Assembly: GCF_009729075.1 (NCBI RefSeq)
Contig: NZ_VTGY01000013.1
Coordinates: forward strand, 124,001-188,000
Length of the DNA: 64,000 nucleotides
Direction of reading: 5' to 3'
DNA from: Mycolicibacterium sp. CBMA 226
Lineage (GTDB): Bacteria > Actinomycetota > Actinomycetes > Mycobacteriales > Mycobacteriaceae
Each line of letters starts with the position of its first letter. Position 1 is the first letter of the stretch. The position numbers and the translations under genes are program-made. Positions 52,590 to 60,785 of the stretch are shown here, piece by piece. The notes under the pieces were generated by a model that was given only the letters and a program-made list of their open reading frames with translations, was not told where the DNA came from and made no database searches.

Positions 52590-53879
52590 CTAGACGATTC
52601 GGTCGATCACCAGCGGCCTCGAGGGCGGCTGGCCGTCGCTGACGGACCACCCGCCTTCGAGCTCGGCCAGCGCCGCCGGCAGCCGCTCGGCGGTCTCGGT
52701 GTACAGCGTGAACAGTTTCTCCCCGGCCGCGACGGGTTCGCCGCTGCGCCGGTGGAGGTACAGCCCCGCCCCGGCCTGCACCGGGTCGCCAGGCTGGGCC
52801 CGTCCCGCACCGAGCCGCCACACTGCCATGGCGACCGACATCGCATTGATGTCACCCATCACCCCGCCGCGCGGTGCGACCACCGTCTCGGTGTGTGCAC
52901 CCATCGGCAGGGGTGCTTCGGGGTCGCCGCCCTGTGCGGCGATCAACCGCCGGAAGCAGTCCATCGCGGTGCCGTCGGCCAGGGTCTGTGCCGGGTCGAT
53001 GCCGTCGAGGCCGGCCACGTCGAGCATCTCGCGGGCCAGCGCGACGGTCAGCGCGACGACGTCGTCCGGGCCGCCGCCGGCCAGTACGTCCAATGACTCG
53101 GCGACCTCGATCGCGTTGCCGACGGCGCGGCCCAGTGGCCGGTCCATGTCCGTGAGCAGCGCGCGGGTCGGGACGCCGTACGCCGTGCCGAGGTCGACCA
53201 TGGTCCGCGCCAGCTGACGCGACTCGGCCTCGGTCTTGAGAAACGCGCCGCGGCCGACCTTGACGTCGAGCACCAGCGAGCGAGCACCCTCGGCCAGTTT
53301 CTTGCTCATGATCGAGCTGGCGATGAGCGGCAGCGATTCCGTCGTGCCCGTGACGTCACGCAGGGCATAGATCTTGCGGTCGGCCGGCGCCAGGTCCCCG
53401 GCCGCGAAGATGGCCGCGCCGATGCCGGAAAGTTGTTGGCGGATATCGTCTTTCGATATTTCAGCGGTGAACCCGAGGATCGCCTCGAGCTTGTCCAAGG
53501 TGCCGCCGGTGTGCCCGAGCCCGCGCCCCGCAGCCTGGGGGACGGCGCCACCGCAGGCAAGGATGACCGGCACCAGCGGGATGGTGATTTTGTCGCCGAC
53601 GCCGCCGGTGGAGTGTTTGTCCACCAGCGCGAGCGGTCGGCCGTCACGCCGCAGGTCGGTGAAGTCGAAGCGCTCGCCCGAGCCGACCATGGCCGCGGTC
53701 CAGCAGGCGATCTCGGCCGGCGTCATGCCGCGCAGGAAGATCGCCATGAGCAACGCCGACATCTGCGCGTCGGCGACCCGGCCGTGGGTGTAGCCGTCGA
53801 TCACCCAGTCGATCGCGGCGTCCGACAGCACGCCGCCGTCACGTTTGGTGCGAATGACTGTCGGGGCATCGAACGGCAT
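52590..53879 (-). CDS. deoA: Thymidine phosphorylase
   Basis: A 429-residue pyrimidine nucleoside phosphorylase. The signature GGRPLALVDKHSTGGVGDK (shown within DKHSTGGVGDK) binds phosphate, and the ISxDDIRQQLS, ALRDVTGTTESLPLIASSIMS and SKKLAEG segments form the pyrimidine site. It cleaves thymidine to thymine and 2-deoxyribose 1-phosphate. The start MPFDAPTVIRTKRDGG gives the usual length; longer in-frame sequence is basic and non-conserved. Downstream of cdd on the same strand with an 84-base gap. Equivalent of Rv3314c. Confidence 0.95.
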   Translation of the reverse strand: MPFDAPTVIRTKRDGGVLSDAAIDWVIDGYTHGRVADAQMSALLMAIFLRGMTPAEIACWTAAMVGSGERFDFTDLRRDGRPLALVDKHSTGGVGDKITIPLVPVILACGGAVPQAAGRGLGHTGGTLDKLEAILGFTAEISKDDIRQQLSGIGAAIFAAGDLAPADRKIYALRDVTGTTESLPLIASSIMSKKLAEGARSLVLDVKVGRGAFLKTEAESRQLARTMVDLGTAYGVPTRALLTDMDRPLGRAVGNAIEVAESLDVLAGGGPDDVVALTVALAREMLDVAGLDGIDPAQTLADGTAMDCFRRLIAAQGGDPEAPLPMGAHTETVVAPRGGVMGDINAMSVAMAVWRLGAGRAQPGDPVQAGAGLYLHRRSGEPVAAGEKLFTLYTETAERLPAALAELEGGWSVSDGQPPSRPLVIDRIV

Positions 53880-53963
53880 CGCTGGAATCCTCCTACGGGG
53901 CCTCGAGCGGCCCCCTCGAAACTGGTTACCGACGGGTAACCAGAAGTGTTGCACCGCTTGGCG

Positions 53964-54368
53964 TTACCGGCGGTTCAGGTCATCCGGCCCGAAGGCGTCG
54001 GGCAGCAGCTCGGCCAGCGGCCGCGGACCCGCTGAGTGATTGATCAGCATGGCCGGCCCGCCGTGCTCGAGAAGCACCTGCCGGCAGCGCCCGCACGGCA
54101 TCAAAACCGCCCCGGAGCCGTCCACACAGGCCAGTGCGAGCAGCCGCCCACCCCCGCTGGAATGTAGGGCGCAGACCACAGCACACTCCGCGCAGAGGCC
54201 AAGGCCATATGAGACATTTTCCACATTGCACCCCACCACGATTCGGCCGTCGTCGACCAGGGCCGCAGCCCCCACCGGGAAGTGCGAGTAGGGTGCATAT
54301 GCTCCCTTGGACGCCTCTATTGCCTTCTCCCGCAAGAGTTTCCAGTCAACTTCCGGCACCACCGACAC
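53964..54368 (-). CDS. cdd: Cytidine deaminase
   Basis: A 134-residue homotetrameric-type cytidine deaminase. Zinc and catalysis: CAECAVVCAL (C-A-E) and PCGRCRQVL (PCxxC); NVENVSYGLGLC binds the ribose. It deaminates cytidine and deoxycytidine, feeding DeoA. The GTG start has two more in-frame GTGs within four codons, so the true N-terminus is open. Divergent from sdhC, with an IdeR-like box 55 bases upstream of its start. Equivalent of Rv3315c. Confidence 0.95.
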   Translation of the reverse strand: MSVVPEVDWKLLREKAIEASKGAYAPYSHFPVGAAALVDDGRIVVGCNVENVSYGLGLCAECAVVCALHSSGGGRLLALACVDGSGAVLMPCGRCRQVLLEHGGPAMLINHSAGPRPLAELLPDAFGPDDLNRR

Positions 54369-54584
54369 CCCGTTCCCAGCACCCCGACACCACCTCGAGG
54401 CACAACCCGACCACTCAGTAAGTTAATGTAGGCAAACCTAATTTCCGACGCGGGTTCACCATTACCCCCACACGCTAGTTCTGACTGTGCGCAAATTGGG
54501 ATTAGAGTCGCCCCGAGGTTTGGGCTCGGCACGCGAAAAAATTGCTGCCGGGTCATGCGTCCACCGACGGCGTTGGAGGTCGAA
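54369..54584. other. cdd-sdhC divergent intergenic region
   Basis: Contains the IdeR-like box at 54423-54441 and, for sdhC, a -10 candidate TAGAGT at 54503-54508 giving a leader of about 70 bases. GGAGGT lies 8 bases before the sdhC ATG and is a strong ribosome site. No open reading frame or RNA gene was recognised here. Confidence 0.5.
54423..54441. promoter_or_regulatory. IdeR (iron-box) like site
   Basis: TTAATGTAGGCAAACCTAA agrees with the IdeR consensus at 15 of 19 positions, with the right arm complete. It is about 62 bases upstream of the sdhC -10 candidate and would overlap the cdd promoter. Upstream placement of this kind is used by IdeR for activation (as at bfrB) rather than repression. 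Confidence 0.55.
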
Positions 54585-55022
54585 ATGAGTACAGCGGCAG
54601 CCGCGGAATCCGCCATACCCGCGCCGCGTTCAGCACCACAGAAGAGGCGCACCCTGTATCGCGGTGACCCAGGTATGTGGTCATGGGTGCTGCACCGCAT
54701 CACCGGTGCCACCATCTTCTTCTTCTTGCTGGTCCACGTACTGGACACGGCACTGGTCCGGGTGAGCCCGGAGGCCTACAACGAGGTGATCAACACCTAC
54801 AAGACGCCGATCATCGGGTTCATGGAGATGGGCCTCGTTGCGGCGGTGCTCTACCACGCCCTCAACGGCGTGCGAGTCATTCTGATCGACTTCTGGCAGC
54901 AGGGACCGAAGTACCAGCGAGTCATGCTGTGGACCATCCTGGCCATCTGGATCGCGGTCGTCATCGCCGCAGTTGGGGTAGAGGGCATGCACATGGTTGA
55001 GCACTACGGGTGGCTCAAGTGA
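54585..55022 (+). CDS. sdhC: Succinate dehydrogenase cytochrome b556 subunit SdhC
   Basis: A 145-residue membrane anchor subunit of complex II (Sdh2 type). Three helices follow a polar N-terminus: WVLHRITGATIFFFLLVHVL, GLVAAVLYHALNGVRVILI and TILAIWIAVVIAAVG. Histidines in LHRITG and LLVHVL and YHALNG are the candidate heme ligands. The N-terminus is about 30 residues longer than in M. tuberculosis SdhC, but the strong GGAGGT site supports this ATG. Overlaps sdhD by 4 bases if the GTG at 55019 is used. Confidence 0.93.
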   Translation: MSTAAAAESAIPAPRSAPQKRRTLYRGDPGMWSWVLHRITGATIFFFLLVHVLDTALVRVSPEAYNEVINTYKTPIIGFMEMGLVAAVLYHALNGVRVILIDFWQQGPKYQRVMLWTILAIWIAVVIAAVGVEGMHMVEHYGWLK

Positions 55023-55501
55023 CCACGCACACCGATTCCGGCGCCGCTGAGGCGCGCCGCGGGGGCCGTCCGGCCCCGGTCATGGAGCGCGAGCACGACC
55101 GCCCCGCCGCCCTCGATCACCCGCGCGCGCCGCGGCGCGCCCGTGGCATCCCCTACTTCGAGAAGTACGCCTGGCTGTTCATGCGCTTCTCCGGCGCGGC
55201 GCTGGTGCTGCTCGCCCTCGGCCACCTGTTCATCGGGCTGATCTGGCAGAACGGCGTCTACCGCATCGACTTCAACTACGTCGCGGAGCGCTGGGCCTCG
55301 CCGTTCTGGCAGATCTGGGACATGGCGCTGCTGTGGCTGGCGCTGGTGCACGGCGCCAACGGCATGCGCACCATCATCGGTGACTACGCCCGCAAGAACA
55401 CCACCAAGTTCTGGCTGAACTCGATTCTGCTGCTGGCCACCGGATTCACCCTGGTGCTGGGCAGCTACGTGCTCGTCACCTTCGACGCGAACATCAAGTA
55501 G
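55019..55501 (+). CDS. sdhD: Succinate dehydrogenase membrane subunit SdhD
   Basis: A 160-residue membrane anchor. A long polar N-terminus (EHDRPAALDHPRAPRRARG) precedes three helices: WLFMRFSGAALVLLALGHLF, FWQIWDMALLWLALVHGANG and FWLNSILLLATGFTLVLGSY. Quinone/heme site residues are in GHLFIG and VYRIDFNYVAERW. The GTG at 55019 gives the GTGA overlap with sdhC; an in-frame GTG nine bases earlier is an alternative. Followed by sdhA after 7 bases. Confidence 0.93.
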   Translation: MTTHTDSGAAEARRGGRPAPVMEREHDRPAALDHPRAPRRARGIPYFEKYAWLFMRFSGAALVLLALGHLFIGLIWQNGVYRIDFNYVAERWASPFWQIWDMALLWLALVHGANGMRTIIGDYARKNTTKFWLNSILLLATGFTLVLGSYVLVTFDANIK

Positions 55502-55508
55502 GGACCCC

Positions 55509-57263
55509 ATGATTCAGGAACATCGCTACGACGTCGTCATCGTCGGTGCCGGTGGCGCGGGTATGCGCGCGGCCGTGGAAGCCGGCCCGCGCGTGCGCAC
55601 CGCCGTGCTGACCAAGCTGTACCCGACGCGTTCGCACACCGGTGCCGCGCAGGGCGGCATGTGTGCCGCGCTCGCCAACGTCGAGGACGACAACTGGGAG
55701 TGGCACACCTTCGACACCGTCAAGGGCGGCGACTACCTCGCTGACCAGGACGCCGTCGAGATCATGTGCAAGGAAGCCATCGACGCGGTGCTCGACCTCG
55801 AGAAGATGGGCATGCCGTTCAACCGGACGCCCGAGGGCCGCATCGACCAGCGTCGCTTCGGCGGGCACACCCGTGACCACGGCAAGGCCCCGGTCCGCCG
55901 CGCCTGCTACGCCGCTGACCGCACCGGCCACATGATCCTGCAGACGCTGTACCAAAACTGCGTCAAGCACGACGTCCAGTTCTTCAACGAGTTCTACGCA
56001 CTCGACGTGGTCCTCACCGAGACCCCCGGCGGCCCGGTTGCCACCGGCATCATCGCCTACGAACTGGCCACCGGCGACATCCACATCTTCCACGCCAAGG
56101 CGATCGTCTTCGCCACCGGCGGCTCGGGCCGGATGTACAAGACCACCTCCAACGCCCACACCCTCACCGGTGACGGCTTGGGCATCATCTTCCGCAAGGG
56201 ACTTCCCTTGGAGGACATGGAGTTCCACCAGTTCCACCCGACAGGCCTGGCCGGCCTGGGCATCCTGATCTCGGAAGCCGTGCGTGGCGAGGGTGGCCGC
56301 CTGCTCAACGGTGAAGGTGAGCGCTTCATGGAGCGCTACGCCCCCACCATCGTCGACCTCGCGCCCCGCGACATCGTCGCCCGCTCCATGGTGCTCGAGG
56401 TCCTCGAGGGCCGTGGCGCCGGACCGCACAAGGACTACGTCTACATCGACGTGCGTCACCTCGGCGAAGAGGTGCTGGAGGCCAAGCTTCCGGACATCAC
56501 CGAATTCGCCCGCACCTACCTGGGCGTCGACCCCGTCACCGAACTGGTCCCGGTGTACCCGACCTGCCACTACGTCATGGGCGGTATCCCGACCACGATC
56601 AACGGCCAGGTGCTGCGCGACAACGTCAATGTGGTTCCGGGTCTGTACGCCGCCGGTGAATGTGCCTGCGTGTCGGTGCACGGCGCCAACCGCCTGGGCA
56701 CCAACTCGCTGCTGGACATCAACGTGTTCGGCCGTCGCGCCGGCATCGCCGCCGCCGAGTACGCGCAGAACCACAACTACGTCGACCTGCCGGACAACCC
56801 GGCCGACATGGTCGTGGGCTGGGTCGGCGACATCCTGTCCGACCACGGCAACGAGCGCGTCGCCGACATCCGCACTGCGCTGCAGCAGTCGATGGACAAC
56901 AACGCCGCCGTGTTCCGCACCGAGGAGACCCTCAAGCAGGCACTGACGGACATCCACGCACTGAAGGAGCGGTACAGCCGAATCACGGTGCACGACAAGG
57001 GCAAGCGCTACAACAGCGACCTGCTCGAGGCCATCGAGCTCGGCTTCCTGCTCGAGCTGGCCGAGGTCACCGTCGTCGGTGCGCTGAACCGCAAGGAATC
57101 GCGTGGCGGCCACGCCCGCGAGGACTACCCGAACCGCGACGACACCAACTACATGCGCCACACCATGGCCTACAAGCAGGGCTCCGACCTGCTGTCCGAT
57201 ATCCGGCTGGACTACAAGCCCGTCGTCCAGACCCGGTACGAGCCGATGGAACGGAAGTACTGA
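55509..57263 (+). CDS. sdhA: Succinate dehydrogenase flavoprotein subunit SdhA
   Basis: A 584-residue flavoprotein oxidising succinate to fumarate. VVIVGAGGAGMRAAVEAG binds FAD, SHTGAAQGG contains the histidine that takes covalent FAD, and HQFHPTGLAGLG and PRDIVARSM line the dicarboxylate site with the active-site arginine. The C-terminal RGGHAREDYPNRDD is standard. Acts at the inner membrane with SdhB. Equivalent of Rv3318. Confidence 0.97.
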   Translation: MIQEHRYDVVIVGAGGAGMRAAVEAGPRVRTAVLTKLYPTRSHTGAAQGGMCAALANVEDDNWEWHTFDTVKGGDYLADQDAVEIMCKEAIDAVLDLEKMGMPFNRTPEGRIDQRRFGGHTRDHGKAPVRRACYAADRTGHMILQTLYQNCVKHDVQFFNEFYALDVVLTETPGGPVATGIIAYELATGDIHIFHAKAIVFATGGSGRMYKTTSNAHTLTGDGLGIIFRKGLPLEDMEFHQFHPTGLAGLGILISEAVRGEGGRLLNGEGERFMERYAPTIVDLAPRDIVARSMVLEVLEGRGAGPHKDYVYIDVRHLGEEVLEAKLPDITEFARTYLGVDPVTELVPVYPTCHYVMGGIPTTINGQVLRDNVNVVPGLYAAGECACVSVHGANRLGTNSLLDINVFGRRAGIAAAEYAQNHNYVDLPDNPADMVVGWVGDILSDHGNERVADIRTALQQSMDNNAAVFRTEETLKQALTDIHALKERYSRITVHDKGKRYNSDLLEAIELGFLLELAEVTVVGALNRKESRGGHAREDYPNRDDTNYMRHTMAYKQGSDLLSDIRLDYKPVVQTRYEPMERKY

Positions 57264-57264
57264 C

Positions 57265-58050
57265 ATGAGTGCACCCGTATTGGACAAGCCCGAAGCCGGC
57301 GACCCGCCGCTGCCGCCCGTTCCCGACGGCGCCGTCATGGTCACGCTGAAGATCGCCCGCTTCAACCCGGAGAACCCGGACGCGGCCGGCTTCCAGAGCT
57401 TCCGCGTGCCATGCCTGCCCAGCGACCGGTTGCTGAACCTGCTGCTGTACGTGAAGGGCTACCTGGACGGCACGCTGACGTTCCGCCGGTCCTGCGCACA
57501 CGGTGTGTGTGGCTCGGACGCCATGCGGATCAACGGCGTCAACCGGCTGGCCTGCAAGGTCCTGATGCGCGACCTGCTGCCGAAGAAGCCCGGCAAAGAC
57601 CTGACCATCACCATCGAGCCCATCCGCGGCCTGCCCGTGGAGAAGGACCTCGTGGTCGACATGGAACCCTTCTTCGACGCCTACCGCGCCGTGAAGCCGT
57701 TCCTCATCACGTCGGGCAACCCCCCGACGCGTGAGCGCATCCAGTCGCAGACCGACCGCGCCCGCTTCGACGACACCACCAAGTGCATCCTGTGCGCCTG
57801 CTGCACCACGTCGTGCCCGGTGTACTGGAGTGAGGGCTCCTACTTCGGCCCCGCCGCCATCGTCAACGCGCACCGGTTCATCTTCGACTCGCGTGACGAG
57901 GCCGCCGCCGAGCGGCTCGACATCCTCAACGAGGTCGACGGTGTGTGGCGCTGCCGCACCACCTTCAACTGCACCGAGGCGTGCCCCCGCGGCATCCAGG
58001 TGACCAAGGCGATCCAGGAAGTCAAGCGCGCCTTGATGTTTGCCCGCTAG
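57265..58050 (+). CDS. sdhB: Succinate dehydrogenase iron-sulfur subunit SdhB
   Basis: A 261-residue subunit with three clusters: 2Fe-2S ligated by SCAHGVCGSDAM and the later C in RLACKV, 4Fe-4S by CILCACC and CP, and 3Fe-4S by CRTTFNCTEACP. It hands electrons from the flavin to the quinone site formed by SdhC/D. The ATG is one base after the sdhA stop. It closes the operon; a strong hairpin follows 11 bases after its stop. Confidence 0.97.
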   Translation: MSAPVLDKPEAGDPPLPPVPDGAVMVTLKIARFNPENPDAAGFQSFRVPCLPSDRLLNLLLYVKGYLDGTLTFRRSCAHGVCGSDAMRINGVNRLACKVLMRDLLPKKPGKDLTITIEPIRGLPVEKDLVVDMEPFFDAYRAVKPFLITSGNPPTRERIQSQTDRARFDDTTKCILCACCTTSCPVYWSEGSYFGPAAIVNAHRFIFDSRDEAAAERLDILNEVDGVWRCRTTFNCTEACPRGIQVTKAIQEVKRALMFAR

Positions 58051-58061
58051 AGCAATCTCGT

Positions 58062-58117
58062 CCAACGCGAAGAAGATCACGAGATTCACCAGAATCTCGC
58101 GATCTTCTTCGCGTTGG
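58062..58117. terminator. Bidirectional hairpin terminator after sdhB
   Basis: Arms of 26 bases (CCAACGCGAAGAAGATC and on to 58087) pair with 58092-58117 with one mismatch and a 4-base loop ACCA. There is no U-tract on either side, as in many mycobacterial terminators. It lies between the convergent ends of sdhB and the methyltransferase gene. Confidence 0.8.
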
Positions 58118-58125
58118 GCCTTGTT

Positions 58126-58971
58126 TCAGCTGGGTGTGCGCCCGGTCAGCTGGGTGTACGCGGCCCGCACCGCCTTGCTGCGCTTCAACACACCTGTGAC
58201 GACCTGAATCGCGTGGCGGTGCGCAATGATCGTGACGGGATGCCCGGCAAAACCCGCCGACTCCCACACCAGATCAAGCAGCGATCCTTCGAACGCCGAT
58301 TCCACCGCGGCCCGGTAGTCGGCCACGTAATCGGGATGGGCGAGGAACATCTTGTTGAAGCCGACCAGGAACGGGACCAGCTTCCCGCCTTCGTCGAGGT
58401 AGCGGACAATGGCCACCGAAACTCCTGGCCAGTGCTCGTTGAAGACGTCATCGGCGATCACCACGCCTCCATCGGCCAGCACCGACTCAGCCAGCCGCAT
58501 GTCGCTGAGCACGATCTCCTCGGTGTGTCCGCCGTCGACGCTGAAGAACCGGATGTCTGAGCCGGCCAATTCGCGCAGGGTTTCGGTCTGCACCTTCGTC
58601 GAATCGCCCTGGTGGATCTTGACCCCGTCCAACGACGCCCATCGTTCGACATTCGCCTTGAACCTCTTGAGGTTGCCCAGCCCCGAATGGTCGATGTTCA
58701 GCTCTTGATCATCGAAAATGTCGATCGCCACCGCGGATTCGCCTTCGCGCCGAAGCAGACTCAGCCCGATGAACAACTTGCCACGGTGGACACCGATCTC
58801 GGCCACCGATCCGGACACACCCTTGTCACGCTGGACTCGATCCAACACCTCCGAGATGGCCAGCACGTCCCGGTCGAGCCATCCGTGGACCGTCCGAAAG
58901 CCGAAATTCTTGTAGACAGCAAACTCCCGTTTCACCCTTTGCCAGCCCTCTCCGAACTTGTTTTCCCGCAT
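58126..58971 (-). CDS. Class I SAM-dependent methyltransferase (TylF/methyltransferase-24 type)
   Basis: A 281-residue protein. SGSVAEIGVHRGKLFIGLSLL is the SAM-binding glycine region (EIGVHRG), VAIDIFDDQELN the acidic second strand, and FFSVDGGHTEEIVLSDM the motif with the metal/substrate-binding DGGH-T, like macrocin O-methyltransferase and polysaccharide-synthesis relatives. DDVFNEHWPGV also supports the TylF-like group. A sugar or lipid hydroxyl is the expected target. It is divergent from the polymerase-like gene across 293 bases. It does not match the M. tuberculosis gene order. Confidence 0.8.
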   Translation of the reverse strand: MRENKFGEGWQRVKREFAVYKNFGFRTVHGWLDRDVLAISEVLDRVQRDKGVSGSVAEIGVHRGKLFIGLSLLRREGESAVAIDIFDDQELNIDHSGLGNLKRFKANVERWASLDGVKIHQGDSTKVQTETLRELAGSDIRFFSVDGGHTEEIVLSDMRLAESVLADGGVVIADDVFNEHWPGVSVAIVRYLDEGGKLVPFLVGFNKMFLAHPDYVADYRAAVESAFEGSLLDLVWESAGFAGHPVTIIAHRHAIQVVTGVLKRSKAVRAAYTQLTGRTPS

Positions 58972-59264
58972 ATCAATTCGCCGTCGCCGCCATTATCGCC
59001 ACTAGCACATGTCAGCTGAGACAGGTTCCGGCAATGTCGAGAGTTTGGTCTTCTGCGACATGCCACAGACCTTAGCTCAGCACGGGCAAGCGCGGCGCCT
59101 CCACTGCCCGTCAATATGGAAGTTGTTGCCGGTCTACTGGGTGAAGACGGACCGAAACCGGGCCGCGAAGCCTGGCGACCCAGGCCGGCGGGGTTTGCCG
59201 ACACACGCCCGACGACGGGCTCCGAGGACTTGAGCTTACCTTCGCGAGTTGACACTATGGCACC
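58972..59264. other. Methyltransferase-polymerase intergenic region
   Basis: No gene is seen. The only signal is the promoter at its right end (59230-59258). Base composition falls toward lower GC than in the neighbouring core genes, in keeping with an accessory origin. Confidence 0.4.
59230..59258 (+). promoter_or_regulatory. Promoter of the polymerase gene
   Basis: TTGAGC (59230-59235), a 17-base spacer, CACTAT (59253-59258), then 6 bases to the GTG start. A sigma-A-like layout for a leaderless message. Confidence 0.55.
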
Positions 59265-60689
59265 GTGACCGTCCATTGGCAGATGCGGGAAAAACTCGTA
59301 CCGAGCGTCTTGATCGCCGTTTTCGTGCCACTGGTGATCGGCCTGGCGATGTGGGCGGGAACGTTGTCCATCCTGGCCGTTGCCGGCCTGGTCGCAGCAG
59401 TGGTGGGCTTGTACGTGCTGTTGCGGCATCCGCTGTGGCTGTACTGGGCACTGGCCCTGGTCATGTCGACGCTCCCGTTCGGTCGCATTCCCGGCGCACA
59501 CCTGCCGATGTATCTGCCGCTGTCGTTCGCCTGCCTGCTCGCGGCGGTGATACACCCGCGGATCAAGAACCCCATGTCGTCGGTTGAAAAAGCGGTCGTC
59601 GTGCAATATGCCGTCTCTGCGTTGTCGATGGTCGTCATGGCCACCGGCATCACCGATCTCTCGCTCTTCATCCGGTGGAGCATGGGGACCTTGACGCTGT
59701 TCGCACTACTCCAGTTGCCGCGAGAGAATCTCAAAACGTTCGGCGGCATATTTGTTTATGGCGCGACGGCGAACGCAATTTTCGGAATCTATATCTTCCT
59801 GTTCGACCCCAACCAAACTTCATTCCGGTTTTTGCGAGTTTTCGGATACATCGAGAAGTACACAAGCGGATTTCTGGCGTACGCCGATGGCGGCCAGTGG
59901 AGCTCTGTCAGGTTGGGCGGAACCTGGGTGGAGCCGAATGGCGCCGGCTTCAATTTGATCGTCGCTGCAGCAATGTGCGTGGTGCTGTTCACCGGGCGTC
60001 GCCGCGTGGTGATGGCGTCGATACTCATGTCCGCCATGGTGCTGACGCTCAGCCGGTCGTCGCTGCTGACGACGGCCACGGCAGTCGTGATTCTGCTGAC
60101 TTTCCACAACCTGCGAGCGCGCGATCGGATGATCGCCATCGCGGCCGTGGTCACGGCCGCCGGCGCCATCCTCCTCGCCCCGCCTGTGCGCCACCGACTG
60201 CTCACATCACTGGCCAGCGGCGACGCCGGAGCAAATGATCGCCGCGCCGCATTCCTCAACTTCCCACACGCCATGGAAGGACATTGGGCATTCGGCGTCG
60301 GCTGGGGGGTTCGCGAGTTCTGGGATCCAACAGTCACCTACAGCCTGGTGTCCAACGCCCCGTTGCTCAGTACCTACCGAGGCGGCATCCTGTGCGGACT
60401 GGCATTCGTGGGGGTGCTCGCGACCGGCTGTGTTCTGGCTTACCGCGCCATCCGCACGAACAACTTCGCGTGGACCATCTACGGCTCCCTGTTCATCGGC
60501 TACACCCTGATCATGGCCCAGCTCGACCACTTGGCCTGTGACTCACCGCAGCCGGTGCTGACCTTCGCGATCTTCCTGGCCTTCCTGGTCGACATCGATC
60601 GACAACGCAAGCTCAAACAGGCTCAGCTCACCGATATCGCCGAGTTCGTCCCGAAGCAGACCAGACCTCCCGCACCTGCCCGCAGCTGA
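59265..60689 (+). CDS. O-antigen-ligase/Wzy-like membrane polymerase
   Basis: A 474-residue integral membrane protein with about 11 hydrophobic spans. A large extracytoplasmic part between helices holds the Wzy_C/O-antigen ligase pattern: RRAAFLNFPHAMEGHWAFGVGWGVREF, in which the R, H and the G-x-G-W-G are typical. The C-terminus is basic and cytoplasmic (DRQRKLKQAQ). Such proteins join or polymerise glycan units carried on polyprenyl lipids. With the methyltransferase gene it suggests a small glycan-assembly patch. Codons around 59740-59870 use more A/T at third positions than the flanking genes. Confidence 0.8.
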   Translation: MTVHWQMREKLVPSVLIAVFVPLVIGLAMWAGTLSILAVAGLVAAVVGLYVLLRHPLWLYWALALVMSTLPFGRIPGAHLPMYLPLSFACLLAAVIHPRIKNPMSSVEKAVVVQYAVSALSMVVMATGITDLSLFIRWSMGTLTLFALLQLPRENLKTFGGIFVYGATANAIFGIYIFLFDPNQTSFRFLRVFGYIEKYTSGFLAYADGGQWSSVRLGGTWVEPNGAGFNLIVAAAMCVVLFTGRRRVVMASILMSAMVLTLSRSSLLTTATAVVILLTFHNLRARDRMIAIAAVVTAAGAILLAPPVRHRLLTSLASGDAGANDRRAAFLNFPHAMEGHWAFGVGWGVREFWDPTVTYSLVSNAPLLSTYRGGILCGLAFVGVLATGCVLAYRAIRTNNFAWTIYGSLFIGYTLIMAQLDHLACDSPQPVLTFAIFLAFLVDIDRQRKLKQAQLTDIAEFVPKQTRPPAPARS

Positions 60690-60750
60690 CGCGGCGAGGC
60701 CCAACCACCTCGACACCGGATAGCCCGTGCCGGATTCCTTCGCAGGCTAT

Positions 60751-60778
60751 TTACTGGGACCACCGTTCCCGGTAAATT
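60751..60778 (+). promoter_or_regulatory. Operator and leaderless promoter of the diiron oxygenase gene
   Basis: TTACTGGGA and TCCCGGTAA are 9-base inverted arms (one mismatch) around 7 bases; the right arm runs into TAAATT (60773-60778), which is 7 bases before the ATG. A bound repressor would cover the promoter. A TACCGTGGGA half-site-like sequence also occurs just upstream of the TetR gene at 63910-63919 on the minus strand. Confidence 0.5.
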
Positions 60779-60785
60779 GGATCCC

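Noticed and set aside
55494-57365. A 620-codon minus-strand frame over sdhA
   Set aside because: Antisense shadow of sdhA with low-complexity V/D/G composition.
58990-59050. Third copy of the GTCAGC repeat (GTCAGCTGAGACAG)
   Set aside because: Only one unit is shared and the order of the rest does not match; chance likeness.
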